Source of the DNA: Streptomyces sp. R33
Lineage (GTDB): Bacteria; Actinomycetota; Actinomycetes; Streptomycetales; Streptomycetaceae
Reading direction: 5' to 3'
Length of the DNA: 64,000 nt
Assembly: GCF_041200175.1 (NCBI RefSeq)
Contig: NZ_CP165727.1
Location: 1,302,001-1,366,000, forward strand
The translations under genes were made by a program, and so were the position numbers. Positions 42,122-51,190 of the stretch are shown here, piece by piece; the first letter of the stretch is position 1; every line of letters begins with the position of its first letter. Under the pieces are notes generated by a model, which was not told the origin of the DNA, did not search any database, and saw nothing but the letters and a program-made list of their open reading frames with translations.

Positions 42122-43207
42122 CTAGAACTCGACCACCGAGCGGAGGACCTCGCCGCGCTCCATCCGGGCGAAGGCGGCTTCGACGCCGTCGAGCGGGATC
42201 GTCTCGGACACGAAGGCGTCAAGGTCGAGGCGGCCCTGGAGGTAGAGGTCGATGAGGAGGGGGAAGTCGCGCTCGGGCAGGCAGTCCCCGTACCAGGAGG
42301 ACTTGAGGGCGCCGCCGCGGCCGAAGACGTCGAGGAGCGGGAGTTCGAGCTTCATCTCCGGCGTCGGCACGCCGACCAGGACCACGGTCCCGGCCAGGTC
42401 GCGGGCGTAGAAGGCCTGCTGGTAGGTCTCGGGGCGGCCCACGGCGTCGATGACCACGTCCGCGCCGTTCCCGCCGGTGAGCCCCTGGATGGCCTTGACC
42501 ACGTCCTCGGTACGGCCGTTGACGGTGTGGGTGGCCCCGAGGCCCCGCGCCCACTCCAGCTTCCGGTCGTCGAGGTCGACGGCGATGATCCGGGCGGCTC
42601 CGGCGAGGCGGGCGCCGGCGACGGCTGCGTTGCCCACTCCCCCACAGCCGATGACGGCGACCGAGTCGCCCCGTCCGACGTTTCCGGTGTTCAGGGCGGC
42701 GCCGAGGCCGGCCATCACCCCGCAGCCGAGGAGTCCGGCGGCGGCCGGCGCGGCGGCCGGGTCGACCTTGGTGCACTGGCCGGCCGCGACCAGGGTCTTC
42801 TCGGCGAACGCGCCGATGCCGAGCGCCGGCGAGAGCGGGGTGCCGTCCTCGAGGGTCATGGGCTGCGTGGCGTTGTGCGTGTTGAAGCAGTACCAGGGGC
42901 GGCCGCGCTTGCAGGCGCGGCAGGTGCCGCAGACCGCACGCCAGTTGAGGATCACGAAGTCACCGGGGGCGACCGAGGTGACGTCCGGGCCGACGGATTC
43001 GACGATCCCTGCGGCCTCGTGGCCGAGCAGGAAGGGGAACTCGTCGTTGATGCCGCCCTCGCGGTAGTGGAGGTCGGTGTGGCAGACCCCGCAGGCCTGC
43101 ACCTTGACCAGGGCCTCGCCGGGCCCGGGGTCGGGCACGAGGATCGTCGTCGTCTCCACCGGTGCGCCCTTGCTCCGGGCGATGACCCCTCGTACGCGAT
43201 GCGTCAC
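42122..43207 (-). CDS. mscR: S-(hydroxymethyl)mycothiol dehydrogenase (class III-type zinc alcohol dehydrogenase)
   Basis: 361 residues from GTG 43207. Catalytic zinc site [16 protein letters not shown] and [12 protein letters not shown]. The structural zinc lobe is C-x2-C-x2-C-x7-C in [15 protein letters not shown]. Rossmann motif [18 protein letters not shown] with an Asp binding NAD ([10 protein letters not shown]). The text ([38 protein letters not shown]) is that of the actinomycete mycothiol-dependent formaldehyde dehydrogenase, which also acts on S-nitrosomycothiol. It detoxifies formaldehyde via the mycothiol adduct. The metallo-beta-lactamase-like gene that often follows it is absent. 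Alternative longer start TTG 43243 has no binding site. Confidence 0.88.
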   Translation of the reverse strand: MTHRVRGVIARSKGAPVETTTILVPDPGPGEALVKVQACGVCHTDLHYREGGINDEFPFLLGHEAAGIVESVGPDVTSVAPGDFVILNWRAVCGTCRACKRGRPWYCFNTHNATQPMTLEDGTPLSPALGIGAFAEKTLVAAGQCTKVDPAAAPAAAGLLGCGVMAGLGAALNTGNVGRGDSVAVIGCGGVGNAAVAGARLAGAARIIAVDLDDRKLEWARGLGATHTVNGRTEDVVKAIQGLTGGNGADVVIDAVGRPETYQQAFYARDLAGTVVLVGVPTPEMKLELPLLDVFGRGGALKSSWYGDCLPERDFPLLIDLYLQGRLDLDAFVSETIPLDGVEAAFARMERGEVLRSVVEF

Positions 43208-43280
43208 GTCGTACCCCGCTCTGGTCGGATCTGTCTGGATCAACGAACGTACACGGACGCGGCGGCGGAGGGGAGTTGCG

Positions 43281-44249
43281 TCACGCGGCGGAAGTCGGAG
43301 TGGCGAGTTCCGGTGGCACGGCGGCGCGAAGTGCCGCCCCGAAGGCGGCCACGGCCGGGTGGGTGGCGGCGCCGCTGCGGAAGGCGACCTTGGTGCGGCG
43401 CTCCATCAGGAGACGCGTGAGGCAGACGGCCGGGTCGGTGGGCCCCATGACCCCGAGCTGCGGGACCACCGCGACGCCCTGCCCGGCCGCGACCAGGGCG
43501 AGCACGGTGGGGAACTCGTCGACCTGGTGGCGGATCCGCGGGGTGAAGCCGGCGGCCTGGCAGGCCCGCAGGGCCATGGCGTGGCAGAGGGTGCCGGGGG
43601 TGGCGGTGATCCAGGGTGCGTCGGCGTGGGCCCGCAGCACGGAACCCTGGTCGGGGCCCTGACGGGGGATCCGGTCGGGGCGCGGGTCGCCCGGGGCGGC
43701 GTCCTCCGCCGTCGTTCCCGTCGGGGCCGCCAGGTACATCGCCTCCCGGTACAGCGGTTCGGTGGCGAGCCCCGGCTCCTTCTGCGCGGGGACGAAGTCG
43801 TACTCGTGGATCAGGGCCACGTCCAGGTCCCCGGCGCGCAGCGCGTGCGCGACCGCGGCCGGGTCGGTCTCCGACACCATCGGCTCCAGCCCCGGATGGC
43901 GCCGGGCCAGTGCGACCAGGGCGGCCGGGACGATGGCCCGGATGGCGGTGGGGAAGGCCCCGATGCGCAGGGCGCCGGCCAGGCCGCTGCGCGCCTCGGC
44001 GAGTTCGGCGTCGGCCTGTTCGAGCCGTTCCAGCACGGCCTCGGCGTGCCGGACCAGGTTCTGCCCGGCGGGCGTGAGCCGGACCCGGCGGCCGGTGCGT
44101 TCGAGCAGCGGCAGGCCCGCCTCGCGCTCGAGGACGCCGAGTTGCTGGGACACCGCCGAAGGACTGAAGGCCAGGGCCTCGGCCACGGCGGCGATCGTCC
44201 CGCGGCGGGCGAGTTCGCGCAGCAGGCGCAGGCGTCGTACGTCGAGCAT
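43281..44249 (-). CDS. LysR-family transcriptional regulator
   Basis: 322 residues. N-terminal winged HTH ([37 protein letters not shown]) and a periplasmic-binding-like effector domain (about 90-310). The effector domain has a short insert rich in Pro and Gly ([16 protein letters not shown], near 190-210). Divergent from the DapA-like gene with 56 bp between starts, the normal layout for a LysR regulator and its target. The ligand is unknown. Confidence 0.9.
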   Translation of the reverse strand: MLDVRRLRLLRELARRGTIAAVAEALAFSPSAVSQQLGVLEREAGLPLLERTGRRVRLTPAGQNLVRHAEAVLERLEQADAELAEARSGLAGALRIGAFPTAIRAIVPAALVALARRHPGLEPMVSETDPAAVAHALRAGDLDVALIHEYDFVPAQKEPGLATEPLYREAMYLAAPTGTTAEDAAPGDPRPDRIPRQGPDQGSVLRAHADAPWITATPGTLCHAMALRACQAAGFTPRIRHQVDEFPTVLALVAAGQGVAVVPQLGVMGPTDPAVCLTRLLMERRTKVAFRSGAATHPAVAAFGAALRAAVPPELATPTSAA

Positions 44250-44257
44250 CGGCTCAG

Positions 44258-44274
44258 CTTACGCTTCGGGTAAG
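44258..44274. promoter_or_regulatory. LysR-type box between divergent genes
   Basis: CTTACGCTTCGGGTAAG has perfect 5-bp arms (CTTAC/GTAAG) spaced by seven bases. It lies 8-25 bp from the LysR start and 32 bp from the DapA-like start. The shape fits a LysR dimer site that would control both genes. Confidence 0.5.
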
Positions 44275-44305
44275 AAACGCGAACTGGATTTGATGCTCCG
44301 GGCAG

Positions 44306-45232
44306 ATGAAGCTCGTGGGCATGACACACGACCTCTCCCTCCACGGGATTCACGTATCGCTCGTCACCCCCTTCACCCGCGCCGGGGACGTCGCCGCCGA
44401 CGCCCTGGAGGCACTCGCCCACGCGGTGCTCGACGAGGGCGCCACCGGGATCGTCGCCCTCGGCACCACCGGCGAGCCCGCCGCCCTCGACGAGGCGGAG
44501 CGCGACCTCGTCACCGACGTCTGCGCCCGGGTCTGCCGGGAGCGCGGCGCGATGCTGACCGTGGGCGCCGGGGCGAGCGGCACCCGGGCCGCCGAGGCGA
44601 CGCTCGCCCGGCTGGCGAGGTGGCCCGAGGTGCGGGCGGCGCTGGTGACGGTGCCGTCGTTCGTGCGGCCCGCGGCGGCGGGGGTGCTGGCACATTTCGC
44701 GCGGCTGGCCGAGGTGAGCCCCGTACCGCTGGTCGTCTACCACATCCCGTACCGGACCGGGCAGCCGCTGGACGTGGCCGCGCTGCGGGCGCTCGGGGAG
44801 CTGCCCGGGGTGGCCGGGATGAAGTACGCGGGCGGCGGCATCGGCGAGGAGGCGGTGGCGCTGCTCGGCCGGCCGCCGGCCGGGTTCTCGGTGCTGGCGG
44901 GCGACGACGTGTACCTGTCTCCGCTGCTGGCGCTGGGCGCGACGGGCGGGATCCTGGCCTCGGCGCACGTGGCGACGGCCCGGTACACGGAGCTGATGGC
45001 GGCCTGGCAGGCCGGTGACGTGCCGCGGGCGCGCGCCCTGGGCCACGGCCTGGCCCGGCTGTCGGCGGCGCTCTTCGCCGAGCCCAATCCGGCGGTGGTC
45101 AAGGCGGTGCTCCACGCCCGGGGCCGGATCCCCACGCCCGACGTACGGCTCCCGCTGCTGCCGGCGGGCGAGGAGGCGGTGGCGGCGGCCCTGGTACAGC
45201 TGGCGGAGCTGACGGAGCTGACGCGGCTCTAG
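44306..45232 (+). CDS. DapA/N-acetylneuraminate lyase-family aldolase
   Basis: 308 residues from ATG 44306; ATG 44321 is also possible. TIM-barrel of the class I aldolase family: GTTGEPAALDEAERD substrate loop, Tyr in LVVYHIPYRTG and Schiff-base Lys in GMKYAGGGIGE. It condenses or cleaves pyruvate with an aldehyde. True DapA partners are not nearby and the LysR regulator suggests an inducible catabolic or specialised role. The tail after the barrel (about 245-308) is longer than average and Ala/Leu-rich. Confidence 0.87.
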   Translation: MKLVGMTHDLSLHGIHVSLVTPFTRAGDVAADALEALAHAVLDEGATGIVALGTTGEPAALDEAERDLVTDVCARVCRERGAMLTVGAGASGTRAAEATLARLARWPEVRAALVTVPSFVRPAAAGVLAHFARLAEVSPVPLVVYHIPYRTGQPLDVAALRALGELPGVAGMKYAGGGIGEEAVALLGRPPAGFSVLAGDDVYLSPLLALGATGGILASAHVATARYTELMAAWQAGDVPRARALGHGLARLSAALFAEPNPAVVKAVLHARGRIPTPDVRLPLLPAGEEAVAAALVQLAELTELTRL

Positions 45233-45625
45233 GAGCACCTCGGACCATGACGGGCATGCCGGGAAGAGCCCCGCATGGGCGATTAACAAACAACGGGCGA
45301 GATGCCCGAATCGGACACGACTATGGGCGACTTGTCCGTTTCCTCGGAAGGCTTCGGGAGCTCGTGATGTGAGTCACTCGAATAGGGGCAACATCATTTA
45401 TCCGGAGGCGGCTATTCCCTTTTCCCGGAAAGGAATTTCGCCATTCCCGGAAGGTGCCCCCAAGGTCATTTCCGACCCCGGCACGGGCAAGTCGATCACC
45501 CGGTGGAATTCAAGCCTTGTTCCGGCCCGGCGGGCTCGCTTACGGTCACGTCGTTCCCAGCGGGCAGCTTCCTAAACCGGTAGCCGCCAGGGATCCCCCG
45601 CACTCCGCACGTGAGGAATTCCGCC
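45233..45625. other. 393-bp leader region with TTCC/GGAA palindromes
   Basis: No gene. Contains TTCCCGGAA twice (45423-45431 and 45445-45453, 22 bp apart) and a related TTCCTCGGAA at 45340-45349, all before the LysM hydrolase gene. It is A/T-richer than the rest. A small hairpin (CGGGC-GAGAT-GCCCG, about 45294-45308) may terminate the DapA-like gene. I looked for a ydaO c-di-AMP riboswitch here and did not find its core. Confidence 0.55.
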
Positions 45626-46390
45626 ATGCCCGGACTCGGAAAGCACCGTCGGCCGAAGCAGCGCCCGATCGCCCGCAAGCTGGCCTTCGCCGGCACCGGC
45701 GGCGCCGCCCTCGCCCTGCCGCTGATCAGCGCGACCACGGCCGGAGCGGCCGTGGCGCAGCCGGCTTCGGCGCCCGCCGCGACGACCCGGACGCTGCCCG
45801 CCGTCAAACCGGCGGCGGAAAAGGCAGCGGCTCCGCTGACCTATTCGGTGACCGTAGGCGACACGCTTTCGAAGATCGCCGTCGAGCATTCGGTGAACGG
45901 CGGCTGGCAGGCCCTCTACGAGGCCAACCGGAACGCCATCGGCGGCAACCCCTCGATCATTCGCCCCGGGCTCAAGCTGAGCCTCGGCGCGGCGGCGAAG
46001 GCAGCCGTCGCCAAGGCGACGGCTGCGAAGGCGACGACCGCAGCGGCGGCCAAGCCCGCCACCACGTACGCGAACAACCTCGACGGCTGGATCCGGCAGT
46101 CGCTGGACATCATGGCCCAGCACGGAATCCCCGGCAGCTACAACGGAATTCACCGCAACGTGATGCGGGAGTCCTCCGGCAACCCGCTGGCCATCAACAA
46201 CTGGGACTCCAACGCCGCGGCCGGCATCCCCTCCAAGGGCCTGCTCCAGGTCATCGACCCGACCTTCCGGGCCTACCACGTGCCCGGCACGTCCAACGAC
46301 TCGTACGACCCGGTCGCCAACATCACGGCCGCCTGCAACTACGCGGCCGCCCGCTACGGCTCGATCGACAACGTCAACGGCCCGTACTGA
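45626..46390 (+). CDS. Secreted LysM and transglycosylase-like cell-wall hydrolase
   Basis: 254 residues. Signal-like N-terminus (KHRRPKQRPIARKLAFAG then a hydrophobic run to AGAAVA). A LysM domain at about 72-119 (SVTVGDTLSKIAVEHSV; NRNAIGGNPSIIRPGLKL) binds peptidoglycan. An Ala/Lys linker leads to a small transglycosylase-like domain (SLDIMAQHGIPGSYN; catalytic Glu in NVMRESSGNP; GLLQVIDPTFRAYH). Such proteins cut or remodel the wall during growth and spore germination. GAGG precedes ATG 45626 at a distance of nine bases; GTG 45611 is an alternative. A long leader is present. Confidence 0.9.
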   Translation: MPGLGKHRRPKQRPIARKLAFAGTGGAALALPLISATTAGAAVAQPASAPAATTRTLPAVKPAAEKAAAPLTYSVTVGDTLSKIAVEHSVNGGWQALYEANRNAIGGNPSIIRPGLKLSLGAAAKAAVAKATAAKATTAAAAKPATTYANNLDGWIRQSLDIMAQHGIPGSYNGIHRNVMRESSGNPLAINNWDSNAAAGIPSKGLLQVIDPTFRAYHVPGTSNDSYDPVANITAACNYAAARYGSIDNVNGPY

Positions 46391-46404
46391 CCCGTCAGCA
46401 GGCA

Positions 46405-46436
46405 GGGGCCGCACCGCTCGAGAACCCAGCGGCCCC
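46405..46436 (+). terminator. Stem-loop after the LysM hydrolase gene
   Basis: GGGGCCGC (46405-46412) pairs with GCGGCCCC (46429-46436) over a 16-base loop, 15 bp after the stop and before the convergent response regulator. Moderate strength, no T tail. Confidence 0.45.
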
Positions 46437-46474
46437 CGCAGCCCCTCCGTAGGTCTCCCACCCCGTCCGCGCCG

Positions 46475-47080
46475 TCAGAGCCAGCCCTGGCGGCGGGCCG
46501 CGCGGACGGCCTCCATGCGGTTGCGGGTGCCGGTCTTGCCGATGGCCGAGGACAGGTAGTTCCGTACCGTCGACTCGGACAGGTGGACCCGGGCCGCGAT
46601 GTCCGCCACGGTGGCCCCGTCGACCGCGGCGTTCAGCACGTCGACCTCGCGCGCGGTCAGCGGATTGGGGCCGGCGCTGAGCGCGGCCGCCGCGAGCGAG
46701 GGGTCGATCACGGTCTCCCCGGCGAGCACCCGGCGTACCGCGGCGGCCAGTTCCTCCACCGGCCCGTCCTTGACCAGGAACCCGGCGGCCCCCGCCTCCA
46801 TCGCCCGGCGCAGATAGCCGGGGCGTCCGAAGGTGGTCAGGATCAGCACCCGGCAGTCGGGGCAGCGCGTGCGCAGCTCGGCGGCGGCGTTGAGTCCGCT
46901 GAGCCCCGGGAGTTCGATGTCGAGCAGGGCCACGTCCGGCCGCGTCGCGATCGCGGCGGGCACGATCTCGTCCCCGGCGCCGACCTGCGCCACGACCTCG
47001 ATGTCCTCCTCCAGGCCGAGCAGCAGCGCCAGCGCGCCGCGCATCATGCCCTGGTCCTCCGCGAGCAGGACCTTGATCAT
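46475..47080 (-). CDS. NarL/LuxR-type response regulator
   Basis: 201 residues. Receiver with AEDQ, phosphorylatable Asp54 (LLDIELPGLSG) and Lys in FLVKDGPVEEL. LuxR-type HTH at about 138-195 (NPLTAREVDVLNAAVDGATVADIAARVHLSESTVRNYLSSAI). DesR-like. The start overlaps the kinase stop by four bases. It should bind near its own operon and activate the ABC exporter. Confidence 0.93.
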   Translation of the reverse strand: MIKVLLAEDQGMMRGALALLLGLEEDIEVVAQVGAGDEIVPAAIATRPDVALLDIELPGLSGLNAAAELRTRCPDCRVLILTTFGRPGYLRRAMEAGAAGFLVKDGPVEELAAAVRRVLAGETVIDPSLAAAALSAGPNPLTAREVDVLNAAVDGATVADIAARVHLSESTVRNYLSSAIGKTGTRNRMEAVRAARRQGWL

Positions 47081-48387
47081 CGACTCTCCTCGTTCTCCCG
47101 GATCCCCGGGCGCTCCGGGCGCTCCGGGCGCTCCGCGCTCCCCACGCCCTCCGGTCCGGCCGGCTCCACCGGGAGTTCGGCGGTGACCCGGAAGCCGCGA
47201 CGCGGGCCCGGGACCGGGCCGCCGACGAGGGTGCCGCCCGCCGCTGCGAGCCTTTCGGCCAGGCCGGTCAGTCCGCTGCCCGGCGGGGTCGAGCCTACGC
47301 CGTTCCCGTCATCGGTGATCACCAGGCCGACCCGTTCCGCGGAGCTCCGTACCTCGATCTCGCAGGTCGTCGCGCCACTGTGCCGGATCGCGTTGGTGGC
47401 GGCCTCGCGGACCACCCAGCCCAGCAGGGCCGCCGCCTGCGGAGGCAGCGGGGGCCCGGACTGCCGTACGACGGGCTCGATCCCGGCGGCGGTCAGCGCG
47501 TCCCGGGCCCGGTCGAGTTCGGCCGCGAGGCTGGCCTCGCGGTATCCGGTGACGGCCTCGCGGATCTCGGTGAGCGCCTGGCGCCCGACGGACTCGATGT
47601 CCGCGATCTGGCCGAGGGCCGCGTCCATGTCCCGGGGGGCGATCCGGCGGGCCGCCTCCGATTTCACGACGATCACCGAGAGGGTGTGGCCGAGCAGGTC
47701 GTGCAGATCGCGGGAGAAGCGCAGCCGCTCCTGGTCCACGGCGGCCCGGGCCAGCTCCTGCCGTGTCTCGCGCAGTTCCTTGACCGTCTCGGACAGGGCG
47801 AGGATGGCCGCGGTGACCATGCCGGACACGAGCGTCCCGTAGGCGATGCCGAGGGTGTCCCAGCCCTCGTCCAGTCCCGCGATCGCCCCGGCGAGGGCGG
47901 TGACGACGAACATCACCGGGCCGAGCTTGCGGCCCCGGAGCACCGCGCCGGTGGCCAGGCCCCACAGCGGGAAGAACAGCAGCCAGTTGCCCCCGTACCC
48001 CAGGGCGAGGGCGCAGGTGACGGCGCCGAGGGCGGCCAGGCACCAGCGGGTACCGGCCGCCTCCCGGGCCCGCCGGTCGAAGGCGCGGAACACCAGGGTG
48101 ACGTACAGGGAGTTGAAGAGCAGCAGGCCGAGGGCGCCGATCCAGGGGTTGGGGGTCTCCCCCTTGATGACGTTGGAGATGGCTCCCATGCCGAGCAGCA
48201 GCCAGGGCAGCAGCGCGAAGGCGTTGGACGGGGCCATCGGGCCGCAGCCGTGATCGGGGGCCTCGCCACTCGCCTTGCGGCGCTTCTCCCGCGCTCGCCA
48301 TTCGGCTTTGCGGACCGCCCAGTCCGCCTTCCGGGCCTCCCTGTTCCTGCGCCTGTCCTGCAGTTTCATGCTGGTTCCCCGCTTCAT
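47077..48387 (-). CDS. DesK-like sensor histidine kinase
   Basis: 436 residues. Charged N-terminal tail, then about five or six membrane helices (about 57-200), a HisKA_3 dimerisation helix with His229 in RFSRDLHDLLGHTLSV and a compact ATPase domain (VVREAATNAIRHSGA; ITDDGNGVG). The C-terminal tail contains a tandem repeat ERPERPERP coded by three copies of a 9-bp unit (47107-47135). The kinase starts 3 bp after the permease stop. An internal ATG at 48369 has GCGGGGAA before it and could be the true start. It may sense membrane stress or an antibiotic exported by the ABC unit. Confidence 0.93.
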   Translation of the reverse strand: MKRGTSMKLQDRRRNREARKADWAVRKAEWRAREKRRKASGEAPDHGCGPMAPSNAFALLPWLLLGMGAISNVIKGETPNPWIGALGLLLFNSLYVTLVFRAFDRRAREAAGTRWCLAALGAVTCALALGYGGNWLLFFPLWGLATGAVLRGRKLGPVMFVVTALAGAIAGLDEGWDTLGIAYGTLVSGMVTAAILALSETVKELRETRQELARAAVDQERLRFSRDLHDLLGHTLSVIVVKSEAARRIAPRDMDAALGQIADIESVGRQALTEIREAVTGYREASLAAELDRARDALTAAGIEPVVRQSGPPLPPQAAALLGWVVREAATNAIRHSGATTCEIEVRSSAERVGLVITDDGNGVGSTPPGSGLTGLAERLAAAGGTLVGGPVPGPRRGFRVTAELPVEPAGPEGVGSAERPERPERPGIRENEESR

Positions 48388-48390
48388 GCG

Positions 48391-49116
48391 TCACACCGTC
48401 CTCGCGGACCGACGGTACGAGAGCACCGCGTACGAGCCGAACAGCAGGGCCCATACGGCGAGCACGGCGACCGCGGCCGGGCCGGGGGCCGCCCCGGCGG
48501 CGAGGGACTGTCCGATCTCGGCGAACCGGCGCGTCGGGGTGAAGCCGGACAGGGAGCTCAGCCAGTCCGGGAACAGCTCGACCGGGAACCAGAGTCCGCC
48601 GACGACGGAGAGCGCGAGGCTGCACCCCACGTTGACCACACCGGTCGTCTGGGCGGTGAGCCGGTAGCCGTTGCCGATGCCGAGCAGGGTGAAGGGGAGC
48701 GCACCGAGCCACAGGACGAGGGTGACGGCGGCCCACTGCCAGGCCTCGAGCCGGACTCCGTTGACGAACGCCCCGGCCGCGAGCACGGCGGCGAGGGCCG
48801 GCAGCACGATCACCGAGCCGGTCAGGGCCCGGCCGGCCACCACCTGGCGTGGGGTCATCGGGGTGACCCGCAGCTGGCGCAGCCAGCCGATGCCCTTGTC
48901 CTCGGCGACGCCGTTCCCGGTCGACAGGGCCGCGCCCAGGGCCCCGTAGGCGGCCATGGCCACCATGGAGGCCGTCTTCCACTCGCCGGCGCCGCCGTCG
49001 GTGCCGAGGTTGGTGAAGAGCAGGTACATCAGCACCGGCATGCCGATGCCGAAGACGACGAAGCCGGTGTCGCGCAGGGTACGGCGGACTTCCAGGCGGA
49101 CGTAGGCGGTGATCAT
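48391..49116 (-). CDS. ABC-2-type exporter permease
   Basis: 241 residues. Six membrane helices with the ABC-2 signature layout: an N-terminal amphipathic helix (VRLEVRRTLRD), a long first loop after TNLGTDGG, GWLRQLRVTPMTPRQVVAGR and the C-terminal SLALSVVGGLWFPVELFP. It pairs with the ATPase whose stop overlaps its start. Substrate unknown; similar units export antibiotics or lipids. Confidence 0.93.
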   Translation of the reverse strand: MITAYVRLEVRRTLRDTGFVVFGIGMPVLMYLLFTNLGTDGGAGEWKTASMVAMAAYGALGAALSTGNGVAEDKGIGWLRQLRVTPMTPRQVVAGRALTGSVIVLPALAAVLAAGAFVNGVRLEAWQWAAVTLVLWLGALPFTLLGIGNGYRLTAQTTGVVNVGCSLALSVVGGLWFPVELFPDWLSSLSGFTPTRRFAEIGQSLAAGAAPGPAAVAVLAVWALLFGSYAVLSYRRSARTV

Positions 49117-50105
49117 CGGGCGCTCCCGGCAGCAGCGGTGTGGAGGTGCGTGGGGGTGTGGGTGTGGGTCTCGGTGAGGGCGAGGAAGGCGTCGTCGAGC
49201 GAGGGCGCGGTGACCTCGATCCCGCGGACTGCGCCGAGGGCGGCGAGGGCGACGACCGTGGCGTCCGGGTCCTCCGTACGCAGCCGCGCACGGTCTGCCC
49301 GTACCTCTACGGAGACCACCCCGGGCAGTTCGCCGAGGCCCTCGGTGGGGCGTCCGGCCAGGTCGACGCAGACCAGTGACCGGCCGGCGGCGCGGCGCAG
49401 CTGCTCGCCCGTGCCGTCGGCGACGATCCGGCCGCCGTCGAGGACCACGATCCGGTCGGCGTGGGCGTCGGCCTCCTCCAGGTAGTGCGTGGAGAACAGG
49501 ACGGTGTTGCCGCGCCGGGCATAACTGCGCATGGACTCCCAGAAGGCGCGGCGCGCTTCCACGTCGAGGGCGGCGGTCGGCTCGTCGAGCACGATCAGCT
49601 CCGGGTTGCCGGCGAGGGCGACGGCGAAGCGGACGCGCTGGGCCTGGCCGCCGGAGAGCCGGTCGATGCGCCGGCCGGCGAGTTCCGTGAGCCCGGCGAG
49701 CTCCAGGGCCTCGGCCACGGGAAGGGGGGCCGGGTAGGTCCGCGCGACGAAGCCGATGAGCTCGCGCACGGTGATCCGCGGTACGGCGCGCCCCTCCTGG
49801 AGCATCGCGCCCACCCGGCCGCCCTGCACCGCCTGCGCGGGGGTCTGTCCGAAGAGCCGGACGCTGCCGGCGTCGGGCTCGTTCAGGCCGAGCAGCAGGC
49901 TGATGGCGGTGGACTTCCCGGCGCCGTTGCGGCCGAGCAGGGCGACCGTCTCGCCGCGCCGGACGTCGAGGTCGATGCCCGCCACGGCGTGGACGGTGCC
50001 GAAGGACTTGGCGGCGTGCCGGAAGCGGATCGCCGGCTCGGCGTTCGGCGGCTTCGCGGTCCGTGTCGGCCGCGTCGGCCGTGGGGTGGGCGTCGTCTGC
50101 GTCAT
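49113..50105 (-). CDS. ABC exporter ATPase
   Basis: 330 residues. Walker A GRNGAGKST, signature LSGGQAQRVRFAVALAG, Walker B LIVLDEPTAALD, H-loop FSTHYLEEAD. A disordered Thr/Pro-rich tail precedes the fold (residues 1-25). C-terminal extension of about 80 residues fits the CcmA/DrrA group. It powers the downstream permease. First gene of a four-gene coupled operon: ATPase, permease, kinase, regulator. GAGGGGC precedes ATG 50105. Confidence 0.95.
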   Translation of the reverse strand: MTQTTPTPRPTRPTRTAKPPNAEPAIRFRHAAKSFGTVHAVAGIDLDVRRGETVALLGRNGAGKSTAISLLLGLNEPDAGSVRLFGQTPAQAVQGGRVGAMLQEGRAVPRITVRELIGFVARTYPAPLPVAEALELAGLTELAGRRIDRLSGGQAQRVRFAVALAGNPELIVLDEPTAALDVEARRAFWESMRSYARRGNTVLFSTHYLEEADAHADRIVVLDGGRIVADGTGEQLRRAAGRSLVCVDLAGRPTEGLGELPGVVSVEVRADRARLRTEDPDATVVALAALGAVRGIEVTAPSLDDAFLALTETHTHTPTHLHTAAAGSAR

Positions 50106-50200
50106 GCCCCTCACGCTAGGGACCGGGCGGGGTCCCCCGGCAGATGCGCATGTACGCACCCCACCAGTACAAATGTCCCGACGGGATGACCGCGGACCCC

Positions 50201-51124
50201 CTAGGCGACGCCCGGCCGGAGACGGGACCGGCCGGCCCGGGCGCGCATCAGGGTGCGGACGGGGGCCACCAGGCCGTAGCCGACGTCCTTGCGCAGGGAC
50301 CCGACACCGGCCCGTTCCACCGCGGTCAGCTGGTGCCCCATGAGTTCGGTCATGGTGGCGATCACCGGGCGCAGGCCCGGCTCGACCAGGTCGAGGATGC
50401 CGTCGGTGGCGTCCAGGGCGGCCCTGGCGAGCCGGGTTTCGGCGGCGAGGAGTGCGCGTACGGCCGGGGTGTCGCGGGCCTGTTCGAGGTCGGCCCGGGT
50501 GACGGAGTGCTCGGCGAGGCGGGCCCGCGGGAGGCAGAGCCGGCCCTCCGCGAGGTCTCCGGCGAGGTCGGCGAGGAAGTCGACCCGCTGGGCGGCGTCG
50601 ACGAACCGCCGCCACGCGGCGGCCTGTTCCTCGTCGGGGCCACCCTGGTACTGGAGTCCGGTGAAGACCAGCACCCCGGGCCAGGCGTAGGCGTCGAGGT
50701 AGGCCTGGAAGTCCTCGTCGGTCTCGAAGCCGTCGAAGCAGGCCTCGGCGGTGGCGGCGCCCGCCAGGAACCGCGAGACCCAGTGCTCGGGCAGGCCGCG
50801 GGACGCGACGGCGTGGGCGTACGCGCGCAGCAGCGGGTCGCGGCTGTCGCCGGTCTTCAGGGCCGCCTCCACCTGCCCGGCGAGCGCGGCCAGACCGGCG
50901 GATCGTTCCTGCGGGGTGCCGGTCTCCGCCACGTCGTCGACGAGGTTCATGAAGCCCACCCCCGCCGCCAGCCAGGGCACCAGCGGCGGCGCGGCGAGCA
51001 GGCGCAGCGTCAGGTACGGGGCCGGTTCGCGGCGCAGGACCCGGCGGGCGACGTAGGTGTAGTCGTCGCGCAGCCGGGGGTCCTGGATTCCGGCCGCCGT
51101 CAGGGTGGTGCGCCAACTGGGCAT
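50201..51124 (-). CDS. Squalene/phytoene synthase-family protein
   Basis: 307 residues from ATG 51124, preceded by GAGGAG. Trans-prenyl synthase head-to-head fold. The first metal motif is Asp63-Asp64-x2-Glu67 in NLVDDVAETG, where the last Asp of the usual DxxxD is Glu. The second is DFLADLAGDLAEGRLCLP with DxxxD. The family condenses two prenyl diphosphates. No carotenoid or hopanoid genes adjoin it, so the product (squalene, a presqualene-like compound or none) is not settled. The 3' part is basic (RARAGRSRLRP). Confidence 0.82.
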   Translation of the reverse strand: MPSWRTTLTAAGIQDPRLRDDYTYVARRVLRREPAPYLTLRLLAAPPLVPWLAAGVGFMNLVDDVAETGTPQERSAGLAALAGQVEAALKTGDSRDPLLRAYAHAVASRGLPEHWVSRFLAGAATAEACFDGFETDEDFQAYLDAYAWPGVLVFTGLQYQGGPDEEQAAAWRRFVDAAQRVDFLADLAGDLAEGRLCLPRARLAEHSVTRADLEQARDTPAVRALLAAETRLARAALDATDGILDLVEPGLRPVIATMTELMGHQLTAVERAGVGSLRKDVGYGLVAPVRTLMRARAGRSRLRPGVA

Positions 51125-51190
51125 GGTGGTCGTACTCCTCGAACCGTGAAGGGCCGTACGCAAGTGCGGCATGCGTACGGGTACACGATG

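Noticed and set aside
45233..45625. Possible ydaO (c-di-AMP) riboswitch before the LysM hydrolase
   Set aside because: Many Streptomyces wall hydrolase genes have one, but the conserved core segments were not found in this leader.
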